Source of the DNA: an uncultured Eubacteriales bacterium
Lineage (GTDB): Bacteria > Bacillota > Clostridia > Lachnospirales > Lachnospiraceae
Length of the DNA stretch: 29,966 nt
Assembly: GCA_949297565.1 (NCBI GenBank)
Contig: CASFUI010000322.1
Coordinates: 1 to 29,966 of the forward strand
Direction of reading: 5' to 3'
Shown: positions 1-6,447 of the stretch, in pieces
Layout: every line of letters starts with the position of its first letter
Position numbering within the stretch: the stretch's first letter is position 1
Made by a program: the position numbers and the translations under genes
Notes under the pieces: model-generated
Databases searched by the model: none
The model's input: the letters and a program-made list of their open reading frames with translations, nothing else
Told to the model about the DNA's origin: nothing

Positions 1-54
1 GAAAAGGAAAAACTTCTTAATTATGCGGTGGCTTCAGCAAATATACTGGATTGA
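1..54 (+). CDS. Possible 3' end of an upstream gene
   Basis: Frame 1 is open from the first base to a TGA at 52-54 and would give a 17-residue tail ending ASANILD. It could be the end of a gene that starts before the window. The stretch is too short to assign to a family, and it could also be chance open frame. No terminator-like hairpin follows it directly. Confidence 0.25.
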   Translation, partial: EKEKLLNYAVASANILD

Positions 55-124
55 AAATAACATTATGTATTCAGAGGGATATTTAATTATCGGAAAAATT
101 ATATTGGAATATCATGAAAATGCA

Positions 125-153
125 TTGTAATTGTTCCGATTATGTAGTATGCT
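125..153 (+). promoter_or_regulatory. Candidate promoter for the Fic gene
   Basis: A TTGTAA box at 125-130 and a TATGCT box at 148-153 are separated by 17 bases. The expected start site near 160 lies just upstream of the GGAGG ribosome binding site at 181-185. Both boxes depart from consensus, so this is a modest call based on spacing and position. Confidence 0.35.
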
Positions 154-193
154 GAGTCTGTATTTGTTGTTTTCAAATCAGGAGGTATAAAAG

Positions 194-1117
194 ATGGAAT
201 ATTTAACTGTAACACAGGCAGCGGAAAAATGGGGGATTTCTACTCGTCGTGTTCGCCTGCTTTGTGCCAACGGTCAAATTGACGGTGTTATCCGTAAAGG
301 TAAATTATATATGATACCCGCAGAAACAGAAAAACCGTTGGATAAACGAAAACTGCCTAACAAAAGAAAACGCGGCAGATTTGCAGATATACTGACTGAA
401 ACAGATATTAAAAAAGTTAAACTTGATGGCATGCGTCCGCTTACCGCAGGCGAAGCACAGCGTTTGCGTGACGAATTTATGGTTGATTTCACCTATAATT
501 CAAACGCTATTGAGGGTAACACCCTTACGCTCAAAGAAACCGCTATGGTACTTGAGGGTATGACCATAGACCGCAAACCCTTGAAAGACCACCTTGAAGC
601 CGTTGGTCATCGTGACGCATTCCTTTATATTGAAGATATTGCACAAAATAAAACAAAATTGAGAGATACGGAAATTAAGGCAATTCATTCGCTTGTACTA
701 ATGAACAGACCTGAAGATAAAGGTGTTTACCGCCGCATTCCCGTTACAATTGCAGGCGCATATACCGAGCCGGTACAACCATATCTCATTGAGCCGAAAT
801 TGACGGAGTTACTTGCCGAAAACGAAGAACGAAAAAAGACAATGCATCCGATTGAGCGCATTGCCCGGTTTCATCTTGAATTTGAGGGAATACACCCGTT
901 TATTGACGGCAATGGCAGAACAGGTCGTTTGATTCTAAATCTTGAGCTTATCCGTAACGGCTATCCTGCAATCAATGTTAAGTTTGCTGACCGTAAACGC
1001 TATTATGATGCTTTTGATGCGTTCTATCGTGACGGAAAAGCGGATGATATGATATTGCTCGTTGCGGAGTATGTAAATGAGCGGCTTGACCGATATTTAG
1101 AACTTGTTAAAGAGTAA
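194..1117 (+). CDS. Fic-domain protein with N-terminal helix-turn-helix
   Basis: This 307-residue protein carries a Fic motif at residues 234-245 (HPFIDGNGRTGR), matching HxFx(D/E)GNGRxxR with H234 as catalytic base. Fic enzymes usually transfer AMP or another phosphate-containing group from a nucleotide to a hydroxyl side chain of a target protein. Residues 103-108 (SNAIEG) fit the (S/T)xxxE(G/N) inhibitory motif upstream of the Fic core, so it looks like a class II, self-inhibited enzyme with E107 as the inhibitory glutamate. Residues 1 to about 45 resemble an excisionase/MerR-like helix-turn-helix (VTQAAEKWGIS, then RLLCANGQI), which suggests DNA binding. A strong GGAGG at 181-185 supports the ATG at 194. 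No antitoxin-like partner lies beside it. The target is unknown. The family call is secure; the DNA-binding role is inference. Confidence 0.95.
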   Translation: MEYLTVTQAAEKWGISTRRVRLLCANGQIDGVIRKGKLYMIPAETEKPLDKRKLPNKRKRGRFADILTETDIKKVKLDGMRPLTAGEAQRLRDEFMVDFTYNSNAIEGNTLTLKETAMVLEGMTIDRKPLKDHLEAVGHRDAFLYIEDIAQNKTKLRDTEIKAIHSLVLMNRPEDKGVYRRIPVTIAGAYTEPVQPYLIEPKLTELLAENEERKKTMHPIERIARFHLEFEGIHPFIDGNGRTGRLILNLELIRNGYPAINVKFADRKRYYDAFDAFYRDGKADDMILLVAEYVNERLDRYLELVKE

Positions 1118-1176
1118 AAGCATTCCTAATATAACGTGAAATTTGACAATAAAAAATCTCCCGGTATGTTGTAAGA

Positions 1177-1218
1177 AAGCAGGCGGCAGAGATAAATAAA
1201 TCTCTCTTCCGCCTGCTT
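1177..1218. repeat. Imperfect hairpin downstream of the Fic gene
   Basis: AAGCAGGCGG at 1177-1186 pairs with CCGCCTGCTT at 1209-1218. After one mismatch, AGAGA at 1188-1192 pairs with TCTCT at 1203-1207. No T-run follows on either strand, so it is not a classical intrinsic terminator, although it may protect a transcript 3' end. Confidence 0.6.
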
Positions 1219-1262
1219 ATCAATCTCAGAAAGATAACTGTGCGTAGATTTATAAAAAATAT

Positions 1263-1308
1263 TTTTTATTCTATAGGAAATTCAAAGAACTTTCCTATAG
1301 AATAAAAA
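1263..1308. repeat. Perfect 18-bp inverted repeat
   Basis: Bases 1263-1280 and 1291-1308 are exact reverse complements, with a 10-base loop (TTCAAAGAAC) between. The stem is A+T-rich around a CTATAGG core. It could act as a bidirectional transcript-end structure, or be one unit of a dispersed palindromic repeat. Copy number in the genome cannot be judged here. Confidence 0.7.
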
Positions 1309-1325
1309 TGCTCCGCAGGATCGCA

Positions 1326-1365
1326 GAGGCGCGGAAAGGTAATTATTCTTACGAATCCGCGCCTC
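1326..1365. repeat. G+C-rich hairpin in the same intergenic stretch
   Basis: GAGGCGCGGA at 1326-1335 pairs with TCCGCGCCTC at 1356-1365 around a 20-base loop. It stands out as G+C-rich between A+T-rich flanks and is directly followed by the terminator hairpin at 1369-1392. It may belong to a repeat element built from several palindromes. Confidence 0.55.
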
Positions 1366-1368
1366 GCG

Positions 1369-1395
1369 AAAGAGTTCGCAAGCGAACTCTTTTTT
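1369..1395 (+). terminator. Intrinsic terminator between the Fic and hydrolase genes
   Basis: AAAGAGTTCGC at 1369-1379 pairs with GCGAACTCTTT at 1382-1392, and T residues continue to 1395. On the plus strand this is a rho-independent terminator for transcription coming through the Fic gene. It abuts the stop codon of the minus-strand hydrolase at 1394-1396, so the hairpin may also mark that transcript's end, although no T-run follows it on the minus strand. Confidence 0.7.
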
Positions 1396-2368
1396 ATTCC
1401 AAATATTTATTGAAGAATTCTGTCATTTTATCAAACGGAATTACATCAGTTTTGTCATACAGGTCGGTGTGAACTGCTCCGGGAATAATCATAAGTTCTT
1501 TATTATCGCCTTTGAGCATTGAGTAAGCATCGCGGCTGAAATAGCATGAGTGTGCTTTTTCACCATGGATAAGAAGCACAGCGCTGCGTATTTCATCGGC
1601 ATACTGTAAAATGGGCATATTCAGGAACGACAGAGAAGAGGTTATGTTCCAGCCGCCGTTTGAGTTGAGTGAGCGCGCGTGGTAACCGCGTTTTGTCTTG
1701 TAATAGTCATGGTAATCCTTAACAAAGAAAGGGGCGTCCTCAGGTACTTCATCGGCTACCCCACCTGCAAGGGCATATGTTCCGTTTTTATAGTCTTCTG
1801 TTCTCTGAGCGTTCAGAGTCCTGCGTTTTTCATAACGGGCTTCCTCGCTGTCCTCTGCATCAAAATATCCTTTTGCATTTACGCGTGTCATATCATACAT
1901 GGTTGAGGCAACTGTTGCTTTAATTCGTGTGTCAATAGCCGCAGCGTTAAGCGCCATGCCTCCCCAGCCGCAGATGCCGATAATACCTATTTTTTCAGGG
2001 TCAACATTGTCCTGTACAGACAGGAAATCCACTGCGGCCTGAAAATCCTCCGTATTTATGTCAGGGGAAGCCACATATCTCGGATTGCCGCCGCTCTCAC
2101 CGGTGAAAGACGGGTCAAATGCAATCGTTAAAAAACCTCTTTCCGCCATAGTCTGCGCATACAGTCCGGCAGCCTGTTCCTTTACTGCGCCGAAAGGTCC
2201 GCTTACAGCGATAGCCGGGAGCTTTCCCTCAGCGTTTTTCGGCTCATACATATCCGCTGCAAGTGTAATGCCGTAGCGGTTGTAAAAGGTCACCTTGCTG
2301 TGATTGACTTTGTCACTTTTCGGGAAAGTTTTATCCCATTCTTCTGTTAAAATTAAATTTTCTTTCAT
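1394..2368 (-). CDS. Alpha/beta hydrolase with a cysteine nucleophile position
   Basis: This 324-residue protein has the alpha/beta hydrolase fold of the dienelactone-hydrolase/YcjY-like group. The oxyanion side shows SGPFG at 56-60. The nucleophile elbow reads GICGWGG at 131-137, placing Cys133 where most esterases have serine. HGE at 268-270 and PGAVH at 296-300 are near the expected acid and H300 positions. YcjY-like relatives usually read GICASGG, so the tryptophan at 135 is a small departure. The substrate is unknown. The gene is transcribed divergently from the LysR regulator, its probable controller. A ribosome binding site (CGGAGG on the minus strand) precedes the ATG at 2368. No signal peptide is seen, so it should be cytoplasmic. 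Confidence 0.9.
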   Translation of the reverse strand: MKENLILTEEWDKTFPKSDKVNHSKVTFYNRYGITLAADMYEPKNAEGKLPAIAVSGPFGAVKEQAAGLYAQTMAERGFLTIAFDPSFTGESGGNPRYVASPDINTEDFQAAVDFLSVQDNVDPEKIGIIGICGWGGMALNAAAIDTRIKATVASTMYDMTRVNAKGYFDAEDSEEARYEKRRTLNAQRTEDYKNGTYALAGGVADEVPEDAPFFVKDYHDYYKTKRGYHARSLNSNGGWNITSSLSFLNMPILQYADEIRSAVLLIHGEKAHSCYFSRDAYSMLKGDNKELMIIPGAVHTDLYDKTDVIPFDKMTEFFNKYLE

Positions 2369-2445
2369 ATTTAAAATCCTCCGTTAATTTTTGTCTTCTA
2401 TCTGAATTGAAAAAGCATGTAATCATGGCAGCCGTTTTGTATTGC

Positions 2446-2510
2446 TCATGATGTTTATATTGTAATCTGATGTGAAAAGGATAGCAAATACCTTGTTTTT
2501 ATCATGATGT
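2446..2510. promoter_or_regulatory. Candidate LysR operator region with repeated TCATGATGT
   Basis: TCATGATGT occurs at 2446-2454 and 2502-2510, 56 bases apart, and each copy contains the palindrome ATCATGAT or part of it. The copies bracket the hydrolase promoter and sit just upstream of the regulator's -35 box. LysR proteins typically bind near divergent promoters like this. Assigning the repeat as the operator is inference. Confidence 0.35.
2459..2487 (-). promoter_or_regulatory. Promoter of the alpha/beta hydrolase gene
   Basis: On the minus strand TTGCTA (2487-2482) and TACAAT (2464-2459) are separated by 17 bases. This fits a sigma-A promoter with a start site near 2452 and a leader of about 80 bases. 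Copies of TCATGATGT at 2446-2454 and 2502-2510 lie on either side of it and could be regulator contacts. Confidence 0.6.
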
Positions 2511-2514
2511 ATGC

Positions 2515-2543
2515 TTGATAGGCATTTTACATAAAGGTATAAT
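2515..2543 (+). promoter_or_regulatory. Promoter of the LysR-type regulator gene
   Basis: TTGATA at 2515-2520 and a perfect TATAAT at 2538-2543 are 17 bases apart. The expected start near 2550 leaves a short leader with AGGAGG at 2551-2556 before the ATG at 2566. This also argues against the upstream in-frame TTG at 2515 as a translation start. Confidence 0.75.
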
Positions 2544-2565
2544 GAAAAAAAGGAGGTGTTGTAAT

Positions 2566-3462
2566 ATGGAGATACGGGTGCTTCGTTATTTTCTTGCAGT
2601 TGCCAGAGAAGGGAATATTACCGCGGCAGCCAACACTTTACATTTAACACAGCCGACGCTTTCACGTCAGCTTCGTGATTTAGAGGAAGAGCTGGGACAG
2701 AAGCTGTTTATACGAAAAAGCCACCGGATAGTTTTAACGCCGGAGGGAGTTTTTCTCAGAAAACGTGCAGAAGAAATTATCTCTATGGTTGATAAGACAG
2801 AGGCAGAGTTCTTGTCAATGGAAAATACCGTTAGCGGCGATATATATATCGGAGGAGGAGAAACGCAGGCAATCAGGCAGATTGCGGAAATTATAAAGGA
2901 ACTGCGCGAAAGCTGTCCCGGAGTTCATTATCATTTATACAGCGGTAATGCTGAGGACGTAACAGAGCGTATTGATAAAGGACTTCTGGACTTTGGTATT
3001 TTGATACAGCCTGCGGACATTTCAAAATATGATTTTATTAATTTGCCGGCAAAGGACAGGTGGGGAGTTATAATGCGAAAGGACAGCCTTTTGGCTGAGA
3101 AGGAATTTATTGAAAAGAGAGATTTGCTGGGTGTACCGCTTATTTGTTCCAGGCAGGCTATATCGCAGCATCAGACCGGAAATGAATTTGCCGACTGGTT
3201 TGGAGAGGATTTTAATAAGCTGAATATAGTTACAACCTTTAATCTTGTATACAATGCTGCTATTATGGTGGAGGCGGGCATAGGATATGCGATAACGATA
3301 GATAAACTGGCAGATACCTCTGAAAACAGCAGTCTTTGTTTCCGGCGGTTAGAGCCGGGGCTGGAGTCCGGGCTTAATATTATCTGGAAGAAGTATCAGG
3401 TATTTTCTTCGGCGGCAGAATTGTTTTTAAACCGATTGAGAGAGCGGTTTTCAGACGTTTGA
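2566..3462 (+). CDS. LysR-type transcriptional regulator
   Basis: This 298-residue protein has the typical LysR length and layout. The N-terminal winged helix-turn-helix spans about residues 1-60, with the hallmark AAANTLHLTQPTLSRQLRDL region and LGQKLF after it. A periplasmic-binding-protein-like effector domain follows from about residue 90 to the end. The start is placed at 2566 because AGGAGG lies 9 bases upstream and the promoter at 2515-2543 would initiate inside any longer version. It is divergent from the alpha/beta hydrolase gene and very probably controls it, possibly with itself. The inducer cannot be told from sequence. Confidence 0.93.
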   Translation: MEIRVLRYFLAVAREGNITAAANTLHLTQPTLSRQLRDLEEELGQKLFIRKSHRIVLTPEGVFLRKRAEEIISMVDKTEAEFLSMENTVSGDIYIGGGETQAIRQIAEIIKELRESCPGVHYHLYSGNAEDVTERIDKGLLDFGILIQPADISKYDFINLPAKDRWGVIMRKDSLLAEKEFIEKRDLLGVPLICSRQAISQHQTGNEFADWFGEDFNKLNIVTTFNLVYNAAIMVEAGIGYAITIDKLADTSENSSLCFRRLEPGLESGLNIIWKKYQVFSSAAELFLNRLRERFSDV

Positions 3463-3498
3463 AAGCTTAAATATTTTGAATAATTTGAAAAGCAGAAG

Positions 3499-3541
3499 AA
3501 AACTCTATGTGTATGGTTAGACCATTCGCATAGAGTTTTTT
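3499..3541 (+). terminator. Intrinsic terminator of the LysR gene
   Basis: AAAACTCTATG at 3499-3509 pairs exactly with CATAGAGTTTT at 3529-3539, and six T residues run through 3541. A smaller inner pairing (ATGGT with ACCAT) can extend the fold. It separates the regulator from the glycan operon. Confidence 0.85.
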
Positions 3542-3594
3542 GCTGCTATATATTTCAAAAATATACAAAATTTTACAAAAATCCAGCAATTGCC

Positions 3595-3614
3595 ATGCAA
3601 CCAAATTGTTGCAT
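3595..3614. promoter_or_regulatory. Palindromic candidate operator upstream of the glycan operon
   Basis: ATGCAAC at 3595-3601 and GTTGCAT at 3608-3614 are perfect inverted arms around CAAATT. The centre lies about 50 bases upstream of the start site predicted from the -10 box at 3642-3647. That position would suit an activator, or a repressor of a promoter formed by TTGCCA (3590-3595) and TATAAG (3615-3620). The binding protein is unknown. Confidence 0.45.
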
Positions 3615-3641
3615 TATAAGAGGGCAAGTGCCGTTAAGAAA

Positions 3642-3647
3642 TATAAT
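3642..3647 (+). promoter_or_regulatory. Candidate -10 box for the glycan operon
   Basis: TATAAT at 3642-3647 matches consensus, but the expected -35 position (about 3619-3624) reads AGAGGG. The promoter would therefore be weak alone, or dependent on an activator at the palindrome at 3595-3614. A start near 3654 would leave a leader of about 95 bases. Confidence 0.4.
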
Positions 3648-3662
3648 GTATGAGTGTTTTTG

Positions 3663-3686
3663 CATCATTTTTAAATAAAAGTGATG
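3663..3686 (+). promoter_or_regulatory. Leader hairpin near the start of the glycan operon transcript
   Basis: CATCATTTTT at 3663-3672 pairs with AAAAGTGATG at 3677-3686 around an AAAT loop, with one possible U-G pair. It would sit about 10 bases from the predicted 5' end of the transcript. Such a stem could stabilise the mRNA or contribute to control. It has no T-run and does not look like a terminator. Confidence 0.45.
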
Positions 3687-3748
3687 ATGTATTGAGATAC
3701 AGGCGGCAAATTATTGCGAAATTATAAAGAAACAGGGGGACAGTGACA

Positions 3749-4270
3749 ATGGTATGCGACAGGTTAGACAATCTGGAAAAGTACATTCCTTCAGAATATA
3801 GAGAAAAGATAGCTGCATTTGTTAAGAAAATCAATAAGGACATGCAGGAAGGCTTTTATGAGATAGAGGGGGAGGAAATTTTTGCCAGAGTCATGAGCTA
3901 TGACGGAAAGATGCGCAGTGAATGCAAGATAGAAGCACATGATAAATATGTGGATATTCAGTTTACGCTCTGTGGGATAGAAGGCATAGATATATTTAGG
4001 CGCGAAGAGCTGAAAGAAAAAACACAGTATAACGAACAGGACGATATTGTGTTTTTTTATGATGAATTCAGCGGCGGAGCCGCCTGCGGGTCGGAAATGA
4101 GCTCGGCATATGCAGGGGCAGGGTATCCTTATATTAATATATCAAATCTTCCGGGCTTTTTTTCGATGATTTTTCCTGATGAGGCACACAGACCGCAGAT
4201 TTGTGTAAATGAACAAAATCGCCATATAAAAAAGGGCGTAATAAAGATAAAGGAGCATTGCTATGAGTAA
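3749..4270 (+). CDS. YhcH/YjgK/YiaL family cupin-fold protein
   Basis: This 173-residue protein matches the YhcH/YjgK/YiaL (EbgC-like) family. The core includes HDKYVDIQF at 64-72 and a late FPDEAHRPQ segment, both typical of the metal-binding double-stranded beta-helix. Some relatives sit in sialic-acid or sugar-acid gene sets and are thought to act on sugar anomers or epimers, but the biochemistry is not settled. The start is taken at the ATG at 3749 because AGGGGGA at 3734-3740 is 8 bases upstream; the GTG at 3743 is too close. It overlaps the cytidylyltransferase by 8 bases, which ties it to nucleotide-sugar synthesis. Its presence at the head of a biosynthetic operon is a useful functional hint. 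Confidence 0.88.
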   Translation: MVCDRLDNLEKYIPSEYREKIAAFVKKINKDMQEGFYEIEGEEIFARVMSYDGKMRSECKIEAHDKYVDIQFTLCGIEGIDIFRREELKEKTQYNEQDDIVFFYDEFSGGAACGSEMSSAYAGAGYPYINISNLPGFFSMIFPDEAHRPQICVNEQNRHIKKGVIKIKEHCYE

Positions 4271-4961
4271 AAAGTTTATCGCGATGATACCGGCAAGACT
4301 GGGGTCAAAGCGTATTCCTAAAAAGAACATACGATATATGGGTGACAAGCCTTTAATACAGTATCCGATTGATCTGGCAAAACAGACGAACAGATTTGAG
4401 AGCATATGGGTTAATACCGAAAGTGAGGAGCTTGGCAAAATAGTTCAGGGAATGGGTGTTTTATTTCACAAACGACCTGCCGAGCTTGCAAATGACAAAG
4501 CGACAAACAGGGAGTTCACATATGAGTTTATGCAGAAGCATGAATGCGATTATGTGATAATGATTAATCCGACATCTCCGATGCTTAGGAAGGAGACGCT
4601 TGTGCGTTTTCTGGAGTACGTTGAGGAGAATGATTTCGATACCGTGCTGTCGGTTATTGCAGAAAAGGAAGAGACTTTTTTTAAGGGAGAGCCTCTTAAC
4701 TTCTCACTTAAGGAAAAGGTCAACAGTCAGCTTCTTGAGCCTGTTGAGACAATCTGCTGGGCAATAACGGCTTGGAAGAGAGATACATTTATGAAGCTTC
4801 AGGAACAGGGAATTAATCCTGTGTTTGGCGGAAAACTGGGAAGATTTGCAATTCCGAAGGATGAATCCTGCGATTTGGATACTCCTGAGGATTGGAATAT
4901 AGCAGAGGGCATGCTTATGTCCAGAATTAATAAATTTGAAGAGAGGTATATAGAATTATGA
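4263..4961 (+). CDS. CMP-sugar synthetase (acylneuraminate cytidylyltransferase family)
   Basis: This 232-residue protein belongs to the NeuA/PseF/LegF group. The N-terminal nucleotide-binding motif is IPARLGSKRIPKKNI at 9-23, and NPTSP and the DLDTPEDW segment near the C-terminus are also typical. Members transfer CMP from CTP to a sialic-acid-like or other keto sugar acid. The size matches the catalytic domain alone. It is translationally coupled to the preceding YhcH gene and shares ATGA at 4958-4961 with the SIS gene. No sialic-acid synthase or KdsA-like aldolase is in the window, so the sugar being activated is uncertain. Activation of a non-ulosonic substrate is possible. Confidence 0.9.
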   Translation: MSKKFIAMIPARLGSKRIPKKNIRYMGDKPLIQYPIDLAKQTNRFESIWVNTESEELGKIVQGMGVLFHKRPAELANDKATNREFTYEFMQKHECDYVIMINPTSPMLRKETLVRFLEYVEENDFDTVLSVIAEKEETFFKGEPLNFSLKEKVNSQLLEPVETICWAITAWKRDTFMKLQEQGINPVFGGKLGRFAIPKDESCDLDTPEDWNIAEGMLMSRINKFEERYIEL

Positions 4962-5551
4962 ATTTAGAAAATTATTCATCAAATTATTTCAGTGATATTA
5001 AAGAGGGATTGTCAAAGCTTATCGCTACGGATTCTGCAGGAAATGTTCTTGATGCAGACGCAGCTCTTGAAAAATGGGTTGACATATGCGAAGAGAAAAG
5101 GAAGCAGAGAGGAGTATTTTTCTTCTGCGGAAACGGAGCCAGTGCGACAATGGCAGAGCATATGTCACATGATTGTTTTCAGAACGCGGATTTTCTTACT
5201 CAGACATGTTCGGAGACTTCACATCTGACAGCAATAAGTAATGACATTTCTTACGAAGATGTATTTTCATACAGAATCAGCAAGATGCTTAAAGAAAGCG
5301 ACATGCTGGTTACTATTTCATCATCAGGCAATTCGCCTAACGTAATCAAAGCAATCAAAACAGCAAAGGAACTGGGAGCGTTTGTTGTTACAGTATCGGG
5401 CAAAAAGGCTGATAATAAGTCAAGACAGCTTGGCGACCTGAACTTTTATGTTCCGCTTGAGACATACGGAATGGTAGAGTCGGCGCATGCGGTTTTGCTG
5501 CACTGCTGGCTCGACATGTATCTTGATAAATATAAGGGAGGAAGACACTAA
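4958..5551 (+). CDS. GmhA-like SIS-domain sugar-phosphate isomerase
   Basis: This 197-residue protein has a single SIS domain of the GmhA/DiaA type. Sugar-phosphate binding is indicated by GNGAS at 58-62 and SSSGNSPN at 121-128. GmhA converts sedoheptulose 7-phosphate to D-glycero-heptose 7-phosphate, and related proteins isomerise other ketose phosphates. DiaA-like non-enzymatic roles are less likely in this sugar operon. The start overlaps the cytidylyltransferase stop (ATGA), and the stop overlaps the next start at 5551. It presumably supplies a phosphorylated sugar for the CMP-sugar route. The exact substrate cannot be read from the sequence. Confidence 0.88.
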   Translation: MNLENYSSNYFSDIKEGLSKLIATDSAGNVLDADAALEKWVDICEEKRKQRGVFFFCGNGASATMAEHMSHDCFQNADFLTQTCSETSHLTAISNDISYEDVFSYRISKMLKESDMLVTISSSGNSPNVIKAIKTAKELGAFVVTVSGKKADNKSRQLGDLNFYVPLETYGMVESAHAVLLHCWLDMYLDKYKGGRH

Positions 5552-6447
5552 TGAAGGTTGTAGTCGGTGCTTCATCATTTGCCGCAAGCAGCGATAAGGC
5601 AATTAATTTACTGCGTGACAAAGGGATTGAAGTTGTAAAAAATCCATTCGGGAGAAGACTTAATATTCAGGAGACAATAGAGCATCTTCAGGGAGCAGAC
5701 GGATTGCTTGCAGGTCTTGAAACTCTGAATGAGGAGGTGCTTTCGCAGGCCCCTCAGTTAAAGGCTATTGCAAGAATAGGTATTGGAACGGACAACGTAG
5801 ATTTTGAGGCGGCTAAAAGACACGGAATAAAGGTGTCAAACACGCCGGACGCGCCTACGGCGGCGGTTGCCGAGATGGCGCTTGCGGCTCTTCTGACTAT
5901 TGCCCATGAGATAATACCGTGCAATGAAGATGTGCATAATAAGGTGTGGAAAAAGAGAATTGGGTTTTCTCTTATCGGATTAAATGTTCTTTTTGTAGGC
6001 TACGGAAGAATAGGAAGGAGATTTGCCGAACATCTCAAGGCGCTTGGAAGCAACATAATAGTTTATGATCCGTTTCAGCCTGAAATTTCAGAGCCGGATT
6101 TAAAGACAGCGCTCGCTAAGGCTGACGTAGTTACAATACATGCGTCAGGCAGGGATGAAATTCTTTCTGCGGAAACTTTTGAGATGATGAAGGACGGCGT
6201 TGTTATATTAAACTGCGCAAGGGGAACTCTTATTAATGAAGATGCATTGTACGAGGGGTTAAAGAGCGGAAAGGTTGCCGGTTTTTGGGGCGATGTTTTC
6301 TGGCAGGAGCCATATGAGGGAAAACTTCTTGAATGTAAGAATGCTGTATTGACGCCTCATATTTCGACATACAACAGCCTTTGCAGAGAATCAATGGAGA
6401 CAGAGGCAGTTATGAATTTACTGGAGGATTTGGGCTGTGTGGACTAA
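5551..6447 (+). CDS. D-isomer-specific 2-hydroxyacid dehydrogenase
   Basis: This 298-residue protein has the layout of the phosphoglycerate/glycerate dehydrogenase superfamily. The Rossmann motif GYGRIG is at 150-155, with D173 following as the NAD-ribose-binding acid. Catalytic residues are in place: R224 (NCARG), E253 (WQEP) and H270. It lacks the C-terminal regulatory domain of long SerA proteins. It would interconvert a 2-hydroxy acid and a 2-keto acid using NAD(H). In this operon it may supply a hydroxy or keto acid for the unusual sugar, or a glycerate-type side group for the acyl cassette; both are inference. It shares one base (5551) with the previous gene and overlaps the next by 11 bases. 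Confidence 0.92.
   Translation: MKVVVGASSFAASSDKAINLLRDKGIEVVKNPFGRRLNIQETIEHLQGADGLLAGLETLNEEVLSQAPQLKAIARIGIGTDNVDFEAAKRHGIKVSNTPDAPTAAVAEMALAALLTIAHEIIPCNEDVHNKVWKKRIGFSLIGLNVLFVGYGRIGRRFAEHLKALGSNIIVYDPFQPEISEPDLKTALAKADVVTIHASGRDEILSAETFEMMKDGVVILNCARGTLINEDALYEGLKSGKVAGFWGDVFWQEPYEGKLLECKNAVLTPHISTYNSLCRESMETEAVMNLLEDLGCVD

Larger units (their letters stand above)
1118..1393. other. Hairpin-rich gene-free stretch
   Basis: No coding frame in this stretch shows a usable start and ribosome binding site. It contains four successive inverted repeats (1177-1218, 1263-1308, 1326-1365, 1369-1392), the last with a T-run. The alternation of A+T-rich and G+C-rich stems is unlike the rest of the window and may be a dispersed palindromic element placed between convergent genes. 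Confidence 0.6.

Noticed and set aside
2515..2565. Earlier TTG start for the LysR regulator
   Set aside because: The TTG is part of the -35 box, and a transcript from that promoter would begin downstream of it. The ATG at 2566 has AGGAGG at the right distance.
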